A stretch of DNA of 48,275 nt from Blautia sp. (GTDB lineage Bacteria; Bacillota; Clostridia; Lachnospirales; Lachnospiraceae). Positions 35,030 through 43,770 of the stretch are shown here, one piece after another. The notes under the pieces were generated by a model that worked only from the letters and a program-made list of their open reading frames with translations, had not been told where the DNA came from and searched no databases. Every line of letters starts with the position of its first letter. Position 1 is the first letter of the stretch. The DNA lies in the NCBI GenBank assembly GCA_030841965.1, contig JAUUSJ010000011.1:1-48275 (forward strand). Direction: 5' to 3'. Both the position numbers and the translations under genes were made by a program.

Positions 35030-35764
35030 CTAAAATAATTTTGCCCTTGCCAATAATAAGAACAAATATAGCACCTCACTGAGTTCTGAGCCTGCTCCCA
35101 TGACATCTCCTGTCACGCCCCCAATCTTTCTCGTTATATAAAGTCGAAAAAGATAGGTAAAGAAAAGCAAAATCGCCCAGTAAATTATACCGTAAACCTT
35201 ATAAAAAATAACAAACGGAATCAATCCAATCACTGCCGCTCCAATCGCCGCAAATGCCGGAATCGTTCCAACATAAATACCAATCCCTTTTTTTCTCGGA
35301 TAGACCGCCTTATAGACGAGCACTCCCTGTACCATCTTGCCAGCCACTGGCATAAGCAAGATTGGAATCCATTTTGTATCGCAGTAGGCTAAGCCGATAA
35401 ACTTAAATAATAAGTCAAAGACAAGTGCAATCGCACCGTTTGTCCCGATGCGACTGTCTTTCATAATCTCTAACATTCTCTCCCTCGTTCTCGCCGAGTA
35501 GATTCCATCCACGGTATCTGCCAGACCATCCAGATGGAAAGCTCCTGTGATACAAAGATTAGCCAAGATAGCAAATAAAATAGCGATTGTCTCTGGAAGC
35601 ACAAGCTCTACAAGCTTAAAAACTGCCAAATCAAACAAACCAATTATCAGTCCTACAATCGGAAAAGTGATAAATCCCTTCTCCATATCGCCCTCTTTTA
35701 CTTCTAACTGCATCGGAATTGGAATACGAGTCATAAATCCAATCGTCAATAATAATTTTTTCAT
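35030..35764 (-). CDS. cobS: Adenosylcobalamin-5'-phosphate synthase CobS
   Basis: Membrane enzyme joining adenosylcobinamide-GDP to alpha-ribazole. 244 aa, mostly hydrophobic with about six membrane helices. The conserved metal/diphosphate-binding site is CITGAFHLDGLADTVDGIYS, followed by MKDSRIGTNGAIAL. The start KKLLLTIGFMTRIPIP is typical. It follows the hemC-cobA-hemD gene with no gap and precedes cobT. Its substrate requires CobU, which is not encoded here. Confidence 0.95.
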   Translation of the reverse strand: MKKLLLTIGFMTRIPIPMQLEVKEGDMEKGFITFPIVGLIIGLFDLAVFKLVELVLPETIAILFAILANLCITGAFHLDGLADTVDGIYSARTRERMLEIMKDSRIGTNGAIALVFDLLFKFIGLAYCDTKWIPILLMPVAGKMVQGVLVYKAVYPRKKGIGIYVGTIPAFAAIGAAVIGLIPFVIFYKVYGIIYWAILLFFTYLFRLYITRKIGGVTGDVMGAGSELSEVLYLFLLLARAKLF

Positions 35765-38164
35765 CTATTCCTTCCCCTCAGCTAATAAAATATCTACGAT
35801 TCCCTGCGCCGTATAGATAGTTGCTGTCTTATCAATTCTCACACCGAGTTCCCTCGCCGTCTTTGAGGTGACAGGTCCGATACTGATATGGGCACAACAG
35901 TTTTTATTTTCCTCATCCACCATAGAGTCAAATGCCCTCACAGCACTTGAGCTTGCAAATGTCACATAATCCATATCCTTTAAGATGCGGTTTAGCTCCT
36001 CGGCTTTTCTATTATCGTATCTCGTCTCATATAAAGCTATATTCTCATATGGGATTTCGCTCTCGCTCAAAGCTTTTGGAAGTTCCCCTGACGCTTCTTT
36101 TGCCCGAAGAAGCAATACCTTATCTTCTTTTGTCAAAAGAGGAATCAGTGAACTTGCCATATCCTTGCTTGAGTATGCCGTCGGAATATAATCACAGTAA
36201 ATTCCTCTCTCCTCAAGTGCTCTCGCAGTTCCATCTCCAATCACTGCAAACTTAATATGCGCAAGCTTTCGGATATCCACTCTCTGCTCCTTTAGAGAAT
36301 CAAATAATGCATTCACTCCATTGGCACTTGTGAGAACAATCCACGTATACTGCCCAATATTCGATATTGCCTGAATAAAATCTTCCTCGACTCTTCTCTT
36401 TGTCGTAATCAGGCTAAATAAAACTGACTCCGCTCCCTCCTGCTCTAAGAGCTCTCCGAGCTTTTTCGCCATCGGACGACTCGCCGTCACCAAAACTTTC
36501 TTGCCAAAAAGTGGCTTTTTTCCAAACCATTCCAGTTTATCCTTCAGACCTACAACATCACCGATAATCGTGATGGCGGGAGTTTTGATTTCTCTCCTTT
36601 TTGCCTCCTCGACAATCGTCTCTAATGTTCCAACTGCTGTTTTTTGTCTCGCCGTCGTGCCGCCTTGGAGCACTGCCGCCTTTGTATTTTTATCTTTTCC
36701 ATATTTGATTAAATTATTTATAATATTAGGAAGGTTTTTTAGCCCCATCAGAAAAATCAACGTTCCCTCTTCCTTTGCGAGAACTTTATAATCTAATACT
36801 TCATTTCCATTTTTGTGGTTGCCCTCATGTCCCGTAATGATATGGAAAGAAGACGCTAAATTCCTATGTGTCACTGGAATTCCACAGTAGGCTGGCACAG
36901 AGTAAGAAGAAGAAATTCCCGGCACCACCTCAAACGAAATATGATGCGGCAAGAGAGCCTCCGCCTCCTCTCCTCCTCGACCAAAGATATAAGGGTCACC
37001 ACCCTTTAGGCGGACTACCATTTTTCCCTCCAACGCCTTTTCTACTAGGACCTGATTCGTTTTCTCCTGCTTTAAGTGATGTTTATCCGCCCTCTTTCCG
37101 GCATAGATAAGCTCCGCATCTTCTCTCGCCTCATTTAAGATAGATGTGGACGCAAGATTGTCGTAGACAATCACATCCGCCTTTTTCACAAGCTCCATTC
37201 CCTTTTGTGTAAAAAGCCCTGTATCTCCAGGTCCCGCACCGACGAGATAGACCTTTCCCTTCTTTACTCGATTGGCAAGCTTCTTCCCAAGCTCTCTCGC
37301 AGTTTCCCGCTCTGTCTTTGTCTCACTTAATCTTGCCTTCTCACTCTCAAAGACAAGATGCCTTCCATCCCTCGCAAAGCAGACTCTCATCGAAAACTCT
37401 TCTTCCTTTTTCTTACAAAGAGCGGCCGCCGGAGCATTACAGCTTCCACCGATTGTCTTAAGATACGCTCTTTCTGCCTCCAAGAGACATGCCGCCTCCT
37501 CGCAGTGAATTGCAGATAAAACCTGTCTTAAATCTCCCTCGCGACTTTCAACCGCCAAGATTCCCTGTCCTGCCGCAGGCAAAAACTTCTCATCATCCAA
37601 ATACTCAAAAGAAAGCTCCTCATCATTTTGGTATTCCAGACGAATCAATCCTGCCGCCGCAAGTAAGATAGCATCGTACTTTCCCTCTTTTAATTTTCGT
37701 ATTCTCGTCTGCACATTTCCTCTGAGCATACGAATCGTAACTTCTGGATTTACTCTCTTTATTTGTAATTCACGTCTTAATGAACTTGTTCCGACAATCG
37801 CTCCCGCCGGCAAATCTGCGAGAGAGACTCCATTCCTTGTCAAAACGACATCCGCTGGATTTTCTCTTTCTAAGACAGCGCCGATACATAGACCTTCTGG
37901 AAATTCCATCGGCATATCCTTCGCACTGTGAACTGCAAGATCAATCTGACCGCTTAATAATTGCTCTTCTAATTCCTGTGTAAAAACACCCTTTCCTCCA
38001 AACGAAGTCAGAGAACGGTCAAGCTGTTCATCTCCCTTTGTGGAAATCTCCACAATCTCCACTCTGATATCTGGGAAATTTTGTATAATCGCTTTTCTCA
38101 CCAAATCCGTCTGAATAAGAGCCAACTTGCTCTTTCTCGTTCCAATCTTTATCAAATCCCTCAT
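35765..38164 (-). CDS. hemC/cobA/hemD: Trifunctional HemC-CobA-HemD: hydroxymethylbilane synthase, uroporphyrinogen-III methyltransferase and synthase
   Basis: 799-aa three-enzyme fusion. Residues 1-about 300 are HemC (IKIGTRKSKLALIQTD; cofactor-binding Cys242 in IGGSCNAPAA). Residues about 303-545 are the C2/C7 methylase CobA/SUMT (VYLVGAGPGDTGLFTQKG, GGDPYIFGRGGEEAEAL, PGISSSYSVPAYCGIPVTHR). Residues about 552-799 are HemD (GKKVLVTASRPMAKKLGELL, VLTSANGVNALFD, ASSSAVRAF). Together they convert four porphobilinogens to precorrin-2 without releasing the unstable hydroxymethylbilane to another protein. The reading frame is continuous. In the middle of the operon; porphobilinogen synthase (hemB) is missing nearby. 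Confidence 0.94.
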   Translation of the reverse strand: MRDLIKIGTRKSKLALIQTDLVRKAIIQNFPDIRVEIVEISTKGDEQLDRSLTSFGGKGVFTQELEEQLLSGQIDLAVHSAKDMPMEFPEGLCIGAVLERENPADVVLTRNGVSLADLPAGAIVGTSSLRRELQIKRVNPEVTIRMLRGNVQTRIRKLKEGKYDAILLAAAGLIRLEYQNDEELSFEYLDDEKFLPAAGQGILAVESREGDLRQVLSAIHCEEAACLLEAERAYLKTIGGSCNAPAAALCKKKEEEFSMRVCFARDGRHLVFESEKARLSETKTERETARELGKKLANRVKKGKVYLVGAGPGDTGLFTQKGMELVKKADVIVYDNLASTSILNEAREDAELIYAGKRADKHHLKQEKTNQVLVEKALEGKMVVRLKGGDPYIFGRGGEEAEALLPHHISFEVVPGISSSYSVPAYCGIPVTHRNLASSFHIITGHEGNHKNGNEVLDYKVLAKEEGTLIFLMGLKNLPNIINNLIKYGKDKNTKAAVLQGGTTARQKTAVGTLETIVEEAKRREIKTPAITIIGDVVGLKDKLEWFGKKPLFGKKVLVTASRPMAKKLGELLEQEGAESVLFSLITTKRRVEEDFIQAISNIGQYTWIVLTSANGVNALFDSLKEQRVDIRKLAHIKFAVIGDGTARALEERGIYCDYIPTAYSSKDMASSLIPLLTKEDKVLLLRAKEASGELPKALSESEIPYENIALYETRYDNRKAEELNRILKDMDYVTFASSSAVRAFDSMVDEENKNCCAHISIGPVTSKTARELGVRIDKTATIYTAQGIVDILLAEGKE

Positions 38165-38195
38165 TTCTACCTCCTATACGCTCCACCAAGCTATA

Positions 38196-38966
38196 TTAGT
38201 TCGACTCCACTTTGCTCCATTGATTGCCATACTTTTCTTGGTATCCACGAGGTGTAATCATTTTTCCATTTTTTATATATGTGTTAGAATTTCCAATAAT
38301 AACAATACTGAACATATCAATCGGCGCATCCTTTACCTCTTTTAAGGTTGTAATCATACTGGATTCTTCCTTTCTCCCAGCATGTCGAACAATGCCGACC
38401 GGCGTATCCTCGCTTCGATATTTCATTAAAATATCGGCCGCCTTTTCCACAAAATCCGTTCTCTTCTTACTCTTTGGATTATAGAGGCAGACAATCATAT
38501 CACCCATTCCTGCACATTCCACCCTCTTCATAATCAAATCAAGCGGCGTCATCAGATTACTTAAACTAATCACCGCAAAATCATGCATCAGCGGTGCGCC
38601 GAGAACAGAGGCCGCTGCACTCGCCGCCGTCACGCCAGGAACCGTGATAATCTCCACATCATCCGCTCCCATCTGATTGGCAACTTCTATCATAATGCCC
38701 GCCATGCCGTAGATTCCACTATCTCCGCTGCTCACCATCGCCACAGTCTTTCCCTCCTGTGCGAGAGAAACCGCCATCTTACAGCGGTCAATCTCTTTTT
38801 TCATCGGTGTCGCAATATATTCCTTCTGTGGAAAATACTCTCTTATCATCTCGATATAAGTTGTATAGCCAGTCACAACATCTGCTTCCTTAATCGCCTC
38901 CACAGCTTTCACTGTCATATGCTCATAGCCGCCTGGTCCAAACCCAACTGCATATAATTTACTCAT
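38196..38966 (-). CDS. cbiH: Cobalt-precorrin-3 C17-methyltransferase CbiH
   Basis: Tetrapyrrole methylase that methylates C17 and contracts the ring with formation of the delta-lactone. 256 aa. The opening YAVGFGPGGYEHMTVKAVEA and the VTGYTTYIEMI segment are specific to CbiH/CobJ; SSGDSGIYGMAGIMIEV and VPGVTAASAAASVLGAPLMHDF complete the signature. No extra C-terminal or ferredoxin-like domain. CbiG, its partner that opens the lactone, is encoded upstream of the operon. Confidence 0.95.
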   Translation of the reverse strand: MSKLYAVGFGPGGYEHMTVKAVEAIKEADVVTGYTTYIEMIREYFPQKEYIATPMKKEIDRCKMAVSLAQEGKTVAMVSSGDSGIYGMAGIMIEVANQMGADDVEIITVPGVTAASAAASVLGAPLMHDFAVISLSNLMTPLDLIMKRVECAGMGDMIVCLYNPKSKKRTDFVEKAADILMKYRSEDTPVGIVRHAGRKEESSMITTLKEVKDAPIDMFSIVIIGNSNTYIKNGKMITPRGYQEKYGNQWSKVESN

Positions 38967-38999
38967 AAAACACTTCTCACTTTCACTCTTTTTTATTCC

Positions 39000-40184
39000 T
39001 CAATGATTCAAACAATCAAAAAATACTTGCAAATCTTCTGGAGAATTATTCTCTCTCACCCAATAAAATAAATGGTCAAACGCATTTTTCGTTCCCTTAT
39101 GCTCTGCCACCTTCAAAAAATTATCTCTCATTTTCTGCATTATCGGAAGTGATTTCTGGAAAATAAACCAACGCTCAAACTGCAGCTCATAATCATCCAA
39201 AATCTCTCCCGCCGCCTTCGCTTCATTCATCTTCTTCTCATTATTTTCTCTGGATATTTTTGTAAAATTATCAATATTATAATAAACAGCAGTTTCCTCT
39301 TCCCTAATTTTACTCTCAATATCCATCGGAACAGCCAAATCCACAAAAACTCTTTTCTTCTTCGTCTTAAGATTTTTCATTATTTTATCGTATGTCAATG
39401 TATAATGTGGACTCGATGTCGCACTGATAATGACATCCATCTCATCCAAAATCTCATATCTCTCATCATAAGAAATGGTCTCATAGTCTGCCTTCATATG
39501 GCGACTTTTCTGAAGACTATTAATGCTTCTCACTGTCACATAGAGTTTGACATCCTCGATGCATCCAAAATTTTTCATAACGATTCCGCCTATCTTGCCG
39601 CTCGCTCCGATAATCAATACCTTTTTTTGGTGAAGCGTTCCAAGCTCTTTCTCTGCGATTTTTAACGCCAATGTGGCAGTGGAGACAGAAGTTTTCGAGA
39701 GGTCTGTATCTGTCTTTACTTTTTTCGCTCCTGTGATGGCATAGCGAAATAAAGTATTCAAGAAAACTCCACTTGTGTGAATCTCCATCGCCTGCTCCTG
39801 CGCTGTCTTCACCTGACCGAGAATCTGGTCCTCCCCGATTACCATAGAATCCAATCCCGTCGTCACCTCAAAGAGATGATGAATCGCCTTCTTATTATGA
39901 TAAAAGAGAATATAATCCATAATATTTTCTATCTTCTCCGCCTTTGCCTCCCTCAATAAAATCTTCTCCATCACTTGGAAAATCTCTCCCGGAGAATTTT
40001 CAGCGGATGTATAGGTATATACTTCTGTTCTATTACAAGTAGCCACAACAATACATTCCTCTATCAATGGGTCGGCCACCATATTTCTCATCAATTCCTC
40101 CTGCTGCTCCTTCGAGAACGCAAATAATTCTCTGATTTTAAGTGGCGCAATTTTGTGGCTAATACTAATTAGCTGAATACTCAT
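39000..40184 (-). CDS. hemA: Glutamyl-tRNA reductase
   Basis: NADPH-dependent reduction of glutamyl-tRNA to glutamate-1-semialdehyde, the first committed step. 394 aa. Catalytic Cys50 lies in VVATCNRTEVYTY; GEDQILGQVKTAQEQA and VLIIGASGKIGGIV (NADPH site) follow, and the C-terminal dimerisation helix is somewhat short. No precorrin-2 dehydrogenase domain is attached, unlike the fusion known in some clostridia. The start overlaps the end of cbiF by 4 bp. Confidence 0.95.
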   Translation of the reverse strand: MSIQLISISHKIAPLKIRELFAFSKEQQEELMRNMVADPLIEECIVVATCNRTEVYTYTSAENSPGEIFQVMEKILLREAKAEKIENIMDYILFYHNKKAIHHLFEVTTGLDSMVIGEDQILGQVKTAQEQAMEIHTSGVFLNTLFRYAITGAKKVKTDTDLSKTSVSTATLALKIAEKELGTLHQKKVLIIGASGKIGGIVMKNFGCIEDVKLYVTVRSINSLQKSRHMKADYETISYDERYEILDEMDVIISATSSPHYTLTYDKIMKNLKTKKKRVFVDLAVPMDIESKIREEETAVYYNIDNFTKISRENNEKKMNEAKAAGEILDDYELQFERWFIFQKSLPIMQKMRDNFLKVAEHKGTKNAFDHLFYWVRENNSPEDLQVFFDCLNH

Positions 40185-40936
40185 TCTTCTTTCGCACTCC
40201 TAAACTCATGTGAAAATGTCTTATCGTATAACTTAGACAACTCATACTCATCTCCAAGAAAATCTCCAACAACAGTCAGAGCGGTCTTTGTAATTCCAGC
40301 CTCTTTTACTTTCTTGGCGATTGTCTCGAGTGTTCCAATGACAATTTTTTGGTCTTCCCAGGACGCCTTATACACGACCGCCACCGGAGTATCTTTTCGG
40401 TATTCTTTGGATAAAATTTCAGAAAGCTCTTCTATCATACCGACACTCAAAAAAATAACCATTGTGGAATTATGCTTTGCCAAATCTTGTAATTTTTCCT
40501 TCGGTGGAACAGGGGTTCTTCCCTCCATCCTCGTCAAGATAACGGTCTGACTCACACCTGGCAATGTATATTCCTTTTGCAGCGCCGCAGATACCGCAAG
40601 GAAAGAGCTCACACCTGGGATAACCTGATGCGGAATTCCCATCTTATCGAGAGCGTCCATCTGCTCCCTATGCGCACCAAAGATAGCTGGGTCCCCAGTA
40701 TGCACTCTGGCGACATCCCATCCTCTCTCATCCGCATCCTTCATCACATCGAGCACTTCCTCCAAAGTCATCGAGGCGCTATTATAGATTTTCGCCCCCT
40801 CCTTGGCACCGCTTAGCACTTCTTTATTGACAAGTGAGCCGGCATAAATAATCACATCCGCCTGGTCAATTAATTTCTTTCCCTTAATTGTCAAGAGCTC
40901 TGGGTCACCAGGACCTGCTCCAATAAAATAAATCAT
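40181..40936 (-). CDS. cbiF: Cobalt-precorrin-4 C11-methyltransferase CbiF
   Basis: SAM-dependent tetrapyrrole methylase, 251 aa. YFIGAGPGDPELLTIKGKK and VIIYAGSLVNKEVL are the CbiF/CobM signature; VHTGDPAIFGAHREQMDAL and VIPGVSSFLAVSAALQKEYT follow. Ends SHEFRSAKEE. Second gene of the operon, 44 bp after hemL, with a 4-bp overlap into hemA. Interleaving of heme-precursor and corrin genes indicates the early genes here serve B12 synthesis. Confidence 0.95.
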   Translation of the reverse strand: MIYFIGAGPGDPELLTIKGKKLIDQADVIIYAGSLVNKEVLSGAKEGAKIYNSASMTLEEVLDVMKDADERGWDVARVHTGDPAIFGAHREQMDALDKMGIPHQVIPGVSSFLAVSAALQKEYTLPGVSQTVILTRMEGRTPVPPKEKLQDLAKHNSTMVIFLSVGMIEELSEILSKEYRKDTPVAVVYKASWEDQKIVIGTLETIAKKVKEAGITKTALTVVGDFLGDEYELSKLYDKTFSHEFRSAKEE

Positions 40937-40980
40937 CGCTTCTTACCTCATTTTCTCATCATTTTCGTTTTTTTCTCACT

Positions 40981-42252
40981 TTATTTTAAAATTGCCTCGC
41001 AAGTCTTCTCAATATCTTGCTCCGTATGCGCATAAGATACAAACATCGCCTCAAACTGAGATGGAGCCACATAAATTCCACTCTCGAGCATTTTCCCAAA
41101 ATACTCGGCATATTTTACTGTATCAGAGGAGGTCGCTTGGTCGTAATTGGTCACCTGCCCCTTTGTAAAATAAGCACATAAAAGAGAGCCGACTTGATTT
41201 ACCGTAAGGTCTATCTTATCTTGCTTTGCTTTCTGTCTAAACGCATCTGCGATTCTCTCAGCTTTTTTATTAATATCGGTATAGACTTCTGGCATACTCT
41301 TTAGAAGTCTTAGAGTCTCAATGCCTGCCGTCACAGCGATAGGATTTCCAGAGAGTGTACCAGCTTGATAAACCTTTCCGACTGGGGATACAGATTCCAT
41401 AATCTCCCTTTTTCCACCGTAGACTGCCATCGGCATACCGCCTCCGACAATTTTTCCAAGTGTCGTCATATCTGGCTCAATACCGTAAAGCTCCTGCGCT
41501 CCGCCGTACGCCAGACGAAATCCCGTAATAACCTCGTCGAAAATAAGCACTGTCCCATATTCTCTTGTGATATCTCTAAGAAACTGCAAGAATCCCTCCT
41601 CTGGAGGAACAACTCCCATATTCGCAGCAACTGGCTCTACGATAAGAGCGGCGACTTCATTTGGATTGCTCTCAAACAAATCAATAACGCTCTGTTTATC
41701 ATTATATAGGGCGACTAATGTCTGCTCTGTGTAGGAAGCCGGCACTCCCGCGCTGTCTGGCACAGAACTTGTGAGCGCTGCGGAGCCTGCCTTTACTAAA
41801 AGTCCATCGGAATGTCCGTGATAACAACCCTTGAACTTAATAATCTTATCTCTCTTTGTATATCCTCTCGCAGCTCGAATCGCACTCATAACTGCCTCCG
41901 TACCCGAGTTTACCATACGAAGCATCTCAATCGATGGCATAGCCTCTATTACCATCTTCGCAAGCTCACTCTCAAGCTTTGTCGGAGCACCGAATGTAAG
42001 CCCTCTCGCACATGCCTTCTGTACCGCATCTATCACCTCTGCTCTTGCATGTCCCAAAATTCCAGGACCCCAGGAGCATACATAGTCGACAAATTCATTT
42101 CCATCGATATCTACGATATGTCCCTCTTTTCCATAATCGATAAAAAGTGGCGTTCTCCCAACAGAGCCAAACGCTCTAACTGGACTGTTTACGCCACCTG
42201 GCATTAATTCAACTGCCTCATCAAATAACTGTTTTGACGTTTCTATCTTCAT
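40981..42252 (-). CDS. hemL: Glutamate-1-semialdehyde 2,1-aminomutase
   Basis: PLP enzyme forming 5-aminolevulinate. 423 aa. The PLP-binding Lys is in TTLGKIVGGGMP; FDEVITGFRLAYGGAQ and GCYHGHSDGLLVKAGS are typical. The open frame continues to 42318, but the ATG at 42252 has AAGGAGGAAGAGG directly before it and gives the normal start MKIETSKQLFDEAVELMPGG. First gene of the operon; promoter and a repeat-bearing leader lie upstream. Confidence 0.96.
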   Translation of the reverse strand: MKIETSKQLFDEAVELMPGGVNSPVRAFGSVGRTPLFIDYGKEGHIVDIDGNEFVDYVCSWGPGILGHARAEVIDAVQKACARGLTFGAPTKLESELAKMVIEAMPSIEMLRMVNSGTEAVMSAIRAARGYTKRDKIIKFKGCYHGHSDGLLVKAGSAALTSSVPDSAGVPASYTEQTLVALYNDKQSVIDLFESNPNEVAALIVEPVAANMGVVPPEEGFLQFLRDITREYGTVLIFDEVITGFRLAYGGAQELYGIEPDMTTLGKIVGGGMPMAVYGGKREIMESVSPVGKVYQAGTLSGNPIAVTAGIETLRLLKSMPEVYTDINKKAERIADAFRQKAKQDKIDLTVNQVGSLLCAYFTKGQVTNYDQATSSDTVKYAEYFGKMLESGIYVAPSQFEAMFVSYAHTEQDIEKTCEAILK

Positions 42253-42296
42253 CCTCTTCCTCCTTATCCTTGTTCTTTCTATTTTTTCTTCCTGTT

Positions 42297-42370
42297 TTTG
42301 GCGGGTCCCAAGGTCCAAAATCCTCCCACAAGCAAGCTTATGTCGGATTTTGACCTTTTGACCCTAATAT
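42297..42370. repeat. Long-form GGGTC repeat in the B12 operon leader
   Basis: On the minus strand: GGGTCAAAAGGTC, AAAATCC, CATAAGCTTGCTTGTGG, GAGGATTTT, GGACCTTGGGACCC. Three nested paired blocks (GGGT/ACCC, AAGGTC/GACCTT, AAATCC/GGATTT) make a long hairpin with a loop around AAGCTTGCTT. It lies between the presumed promoter and hemL, so it would be transcribed as part of the leader. No cobalamin-riboswitch B12 box was seen in the region. Confidence 0.75.
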
Positions 42371-42437
42371 CATCCCATATCACTATTTTTACCACTCATT
42401 CTTTCGATTTTTACTAACTAGAGCATATCTAATTGTA

Positions 42438-42466
42438 ATTATAACATTTTCTATATTCCGACTAAA
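42438..42466 (-). promoter_or_regulatory. Probable promoter of the B12 operon
   Basis: Minus strand: TTTAGT (42461-42466), 17-bp spacer, TATAAT (42438-42443) with TGT directly upstream (extended -10). Transcription would begin near 42431, giving a leader of about 180 nt that includes the long hairpin repeat. Confidence 0.6.
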
Positions 42467-42490
42467 GAGATATATTTTAATCTTAATCCT

Positions 42491-42527
42491 AAAAAAATTA
42501 CTCTTTTTTTCAAAGAAAAAGGGTAGT
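42491..42527 (-). terminator. Terminator after cbiG
   Basis: TTACTCTTTTT (42498-42508) and AAAAAGGGTAG (42516-42526) pair (with G-U), and on the minus strand the stem is followed by seven T. It separates cbiG from the hemL operon. Confidence 0.65.
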
Positions 42528-42595
42528 TATCAGTGAAATTCGAGTAGAAAAACGCCTTTTTATCACCATAGTCTAACTTATTTTCACTTCTAGGC

Positions 42596-43597
42596 TTACC
42601 AACTATAAATTTTATTCTCCCTCTTGGCAACTGCGATTGTAATCCCTTTAAACTTCACCTTATCCCGAATAATTTTTCCCTTGTAGGAAGCCAGATAGGC
42701 ACATGCAGTTGACACGGACGGAAGCCCCGTCGCATTTTTGACAAAGGCAGATTGATTAATATTTAGCCTGTCAAAATCTAAGCTCTCTATCTTTTCTTTT
42801 GGAATAATCTTAAGAGGCACATCATATTCTTTTGCCAATGCGATAATCCCCTCTTCTTTTGATTTCAATGGAATTGTCGCAATATTGGCTATGCGACATG
42901 GATGAATCTTCTCCTCTCTTAGAACAGTCTTTAGCGCCTCACTAATCGCCTTTGGCTCACGATTTTTCGTACATCCCACGCCGATACTGATATTTTTCGG
43001 ACGTAAATATAAAACAGGAACCTTCGCCTCTACATAAAGTGTCTCATCTATAATAACTAACGGATTATCACCTGGCTCTTCTACTTTTCTTATCTGCTCG
43101 TCAAAAATATATGGAATCGGGCCATTTGCGATGACATCGATACGCTTTCCATCGACAAGTGCGCCACTAATCCATTTTAATGTCTCAATATTTTCAATTC
43201 CTAACTGATTTTTCTTTGCGAATACATCAAAAGCTAGTTTCCCCGCCACGTCTGTCGCAGTTGTGAGCACAGCCTCGCCATCTATATAGTCTGCAATCTC
43301 TTTTGCCAGCTCATTTGCTCCGCCGATATGACCAGATAAAAGGCTAATTACGTAATTTCCCTCCTGGTCTAGGACTAGCACGGCGGGGTCTTTTGTCTTA
43401 TGGACAAGAAGAGGTGCCAAAGTCCGCACTACAATTCCTGTCGCCATAATGCATATTAGGGCATCGTAAGTTTGAAAGGCGGTCTGCATGTTTTCCTTAA
43501 AATTCTCCTTGCCAAAGAGATCACCTGGGTTTTTTTTGGAGATTTTCTTGGCTAGGGTTTCGCCTTGGTTTGTCAGGTAAAAATATGCTATTTTCAA
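42596..43597 (-). CDS. cbiG: Cobalt-precorrin-5A hydrolase CbiG
   Basis: Opens the delta-lactone made by CbiH, releasing acetaldehyde; specific to the anaerobic pathway. 333 aa. N-terminal CIMATGIVVRTLAPLL and LLSGHIGGANELAKEIA, central domain, and C-terminal IGVGCTKNREPKAI and ATGLPSVSTACAYLAS are the family marks. The start codon is TTG at 43597 (TTGAAAATAGC) preceded by AAGGAAGTG; no ATG fits. A TATAAT at 43669-43674 (minus) with a weak TAGAAA 17 bp upstream may be its promoter. Separated from the operon by a terminator, so it is expressed separately. Confidence 0.94.
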   Translation of the reverse strand: MKIAYFYLTNQGETLAKKISKKNPGDLFGKENFKENMQTAFQTYDALICIMATGIVVRTLAPLLVHKTKDPAVLVLDQEGNYVISLLSGHIGGANELAKEIADYIDGEAVLTTATDVAGKLAFDVFAKKNQLGIENIETLKWISGALVDGKRIDVIANGPIPYIFDEQIRKVEEPGDNPLVIIDETLYVEAKVPVLYLRPKNISIGVGCTKNREPKAISEALKTVLREEKIHPCRIANIATIPLKSKEEGIIALAKEYDVPLKIIPKEKIESLDFDRLNINQSAFVKNATGLPSVSTACAYLASYKGKIIRDKVKFKGITIAVAKRENKIYSW

Positions 43598-43770
43598 ATG
43601 AAATCACTTCCTTTCTTTTGTTATAAAAGCCTACTGGTTTACTTGGTATTTCGTGTTTACAAAGAAATATTATATCTCATTTTGGAGTTTTTTTCTACTG
43701 TTAAGAGGATTTCCTTCTATGAAAGTATTTAAGTATTTTGGAAGGTTTTAGAAAATCTGTGGGAGGAGAC

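Noticed and set aside
35020..35106. Longer start for cobT
   Set aside because: Would overlap cobS by 77 bp and add 29 unmatched residues; the ATG at 35019 has a good ribosome site.
42253..42595. Cobalamin riboswitch before hemL
   Set aside because: No B12 box or typical core seen on the minus strand; only a repeat hairpin, a promoter and a terminator.
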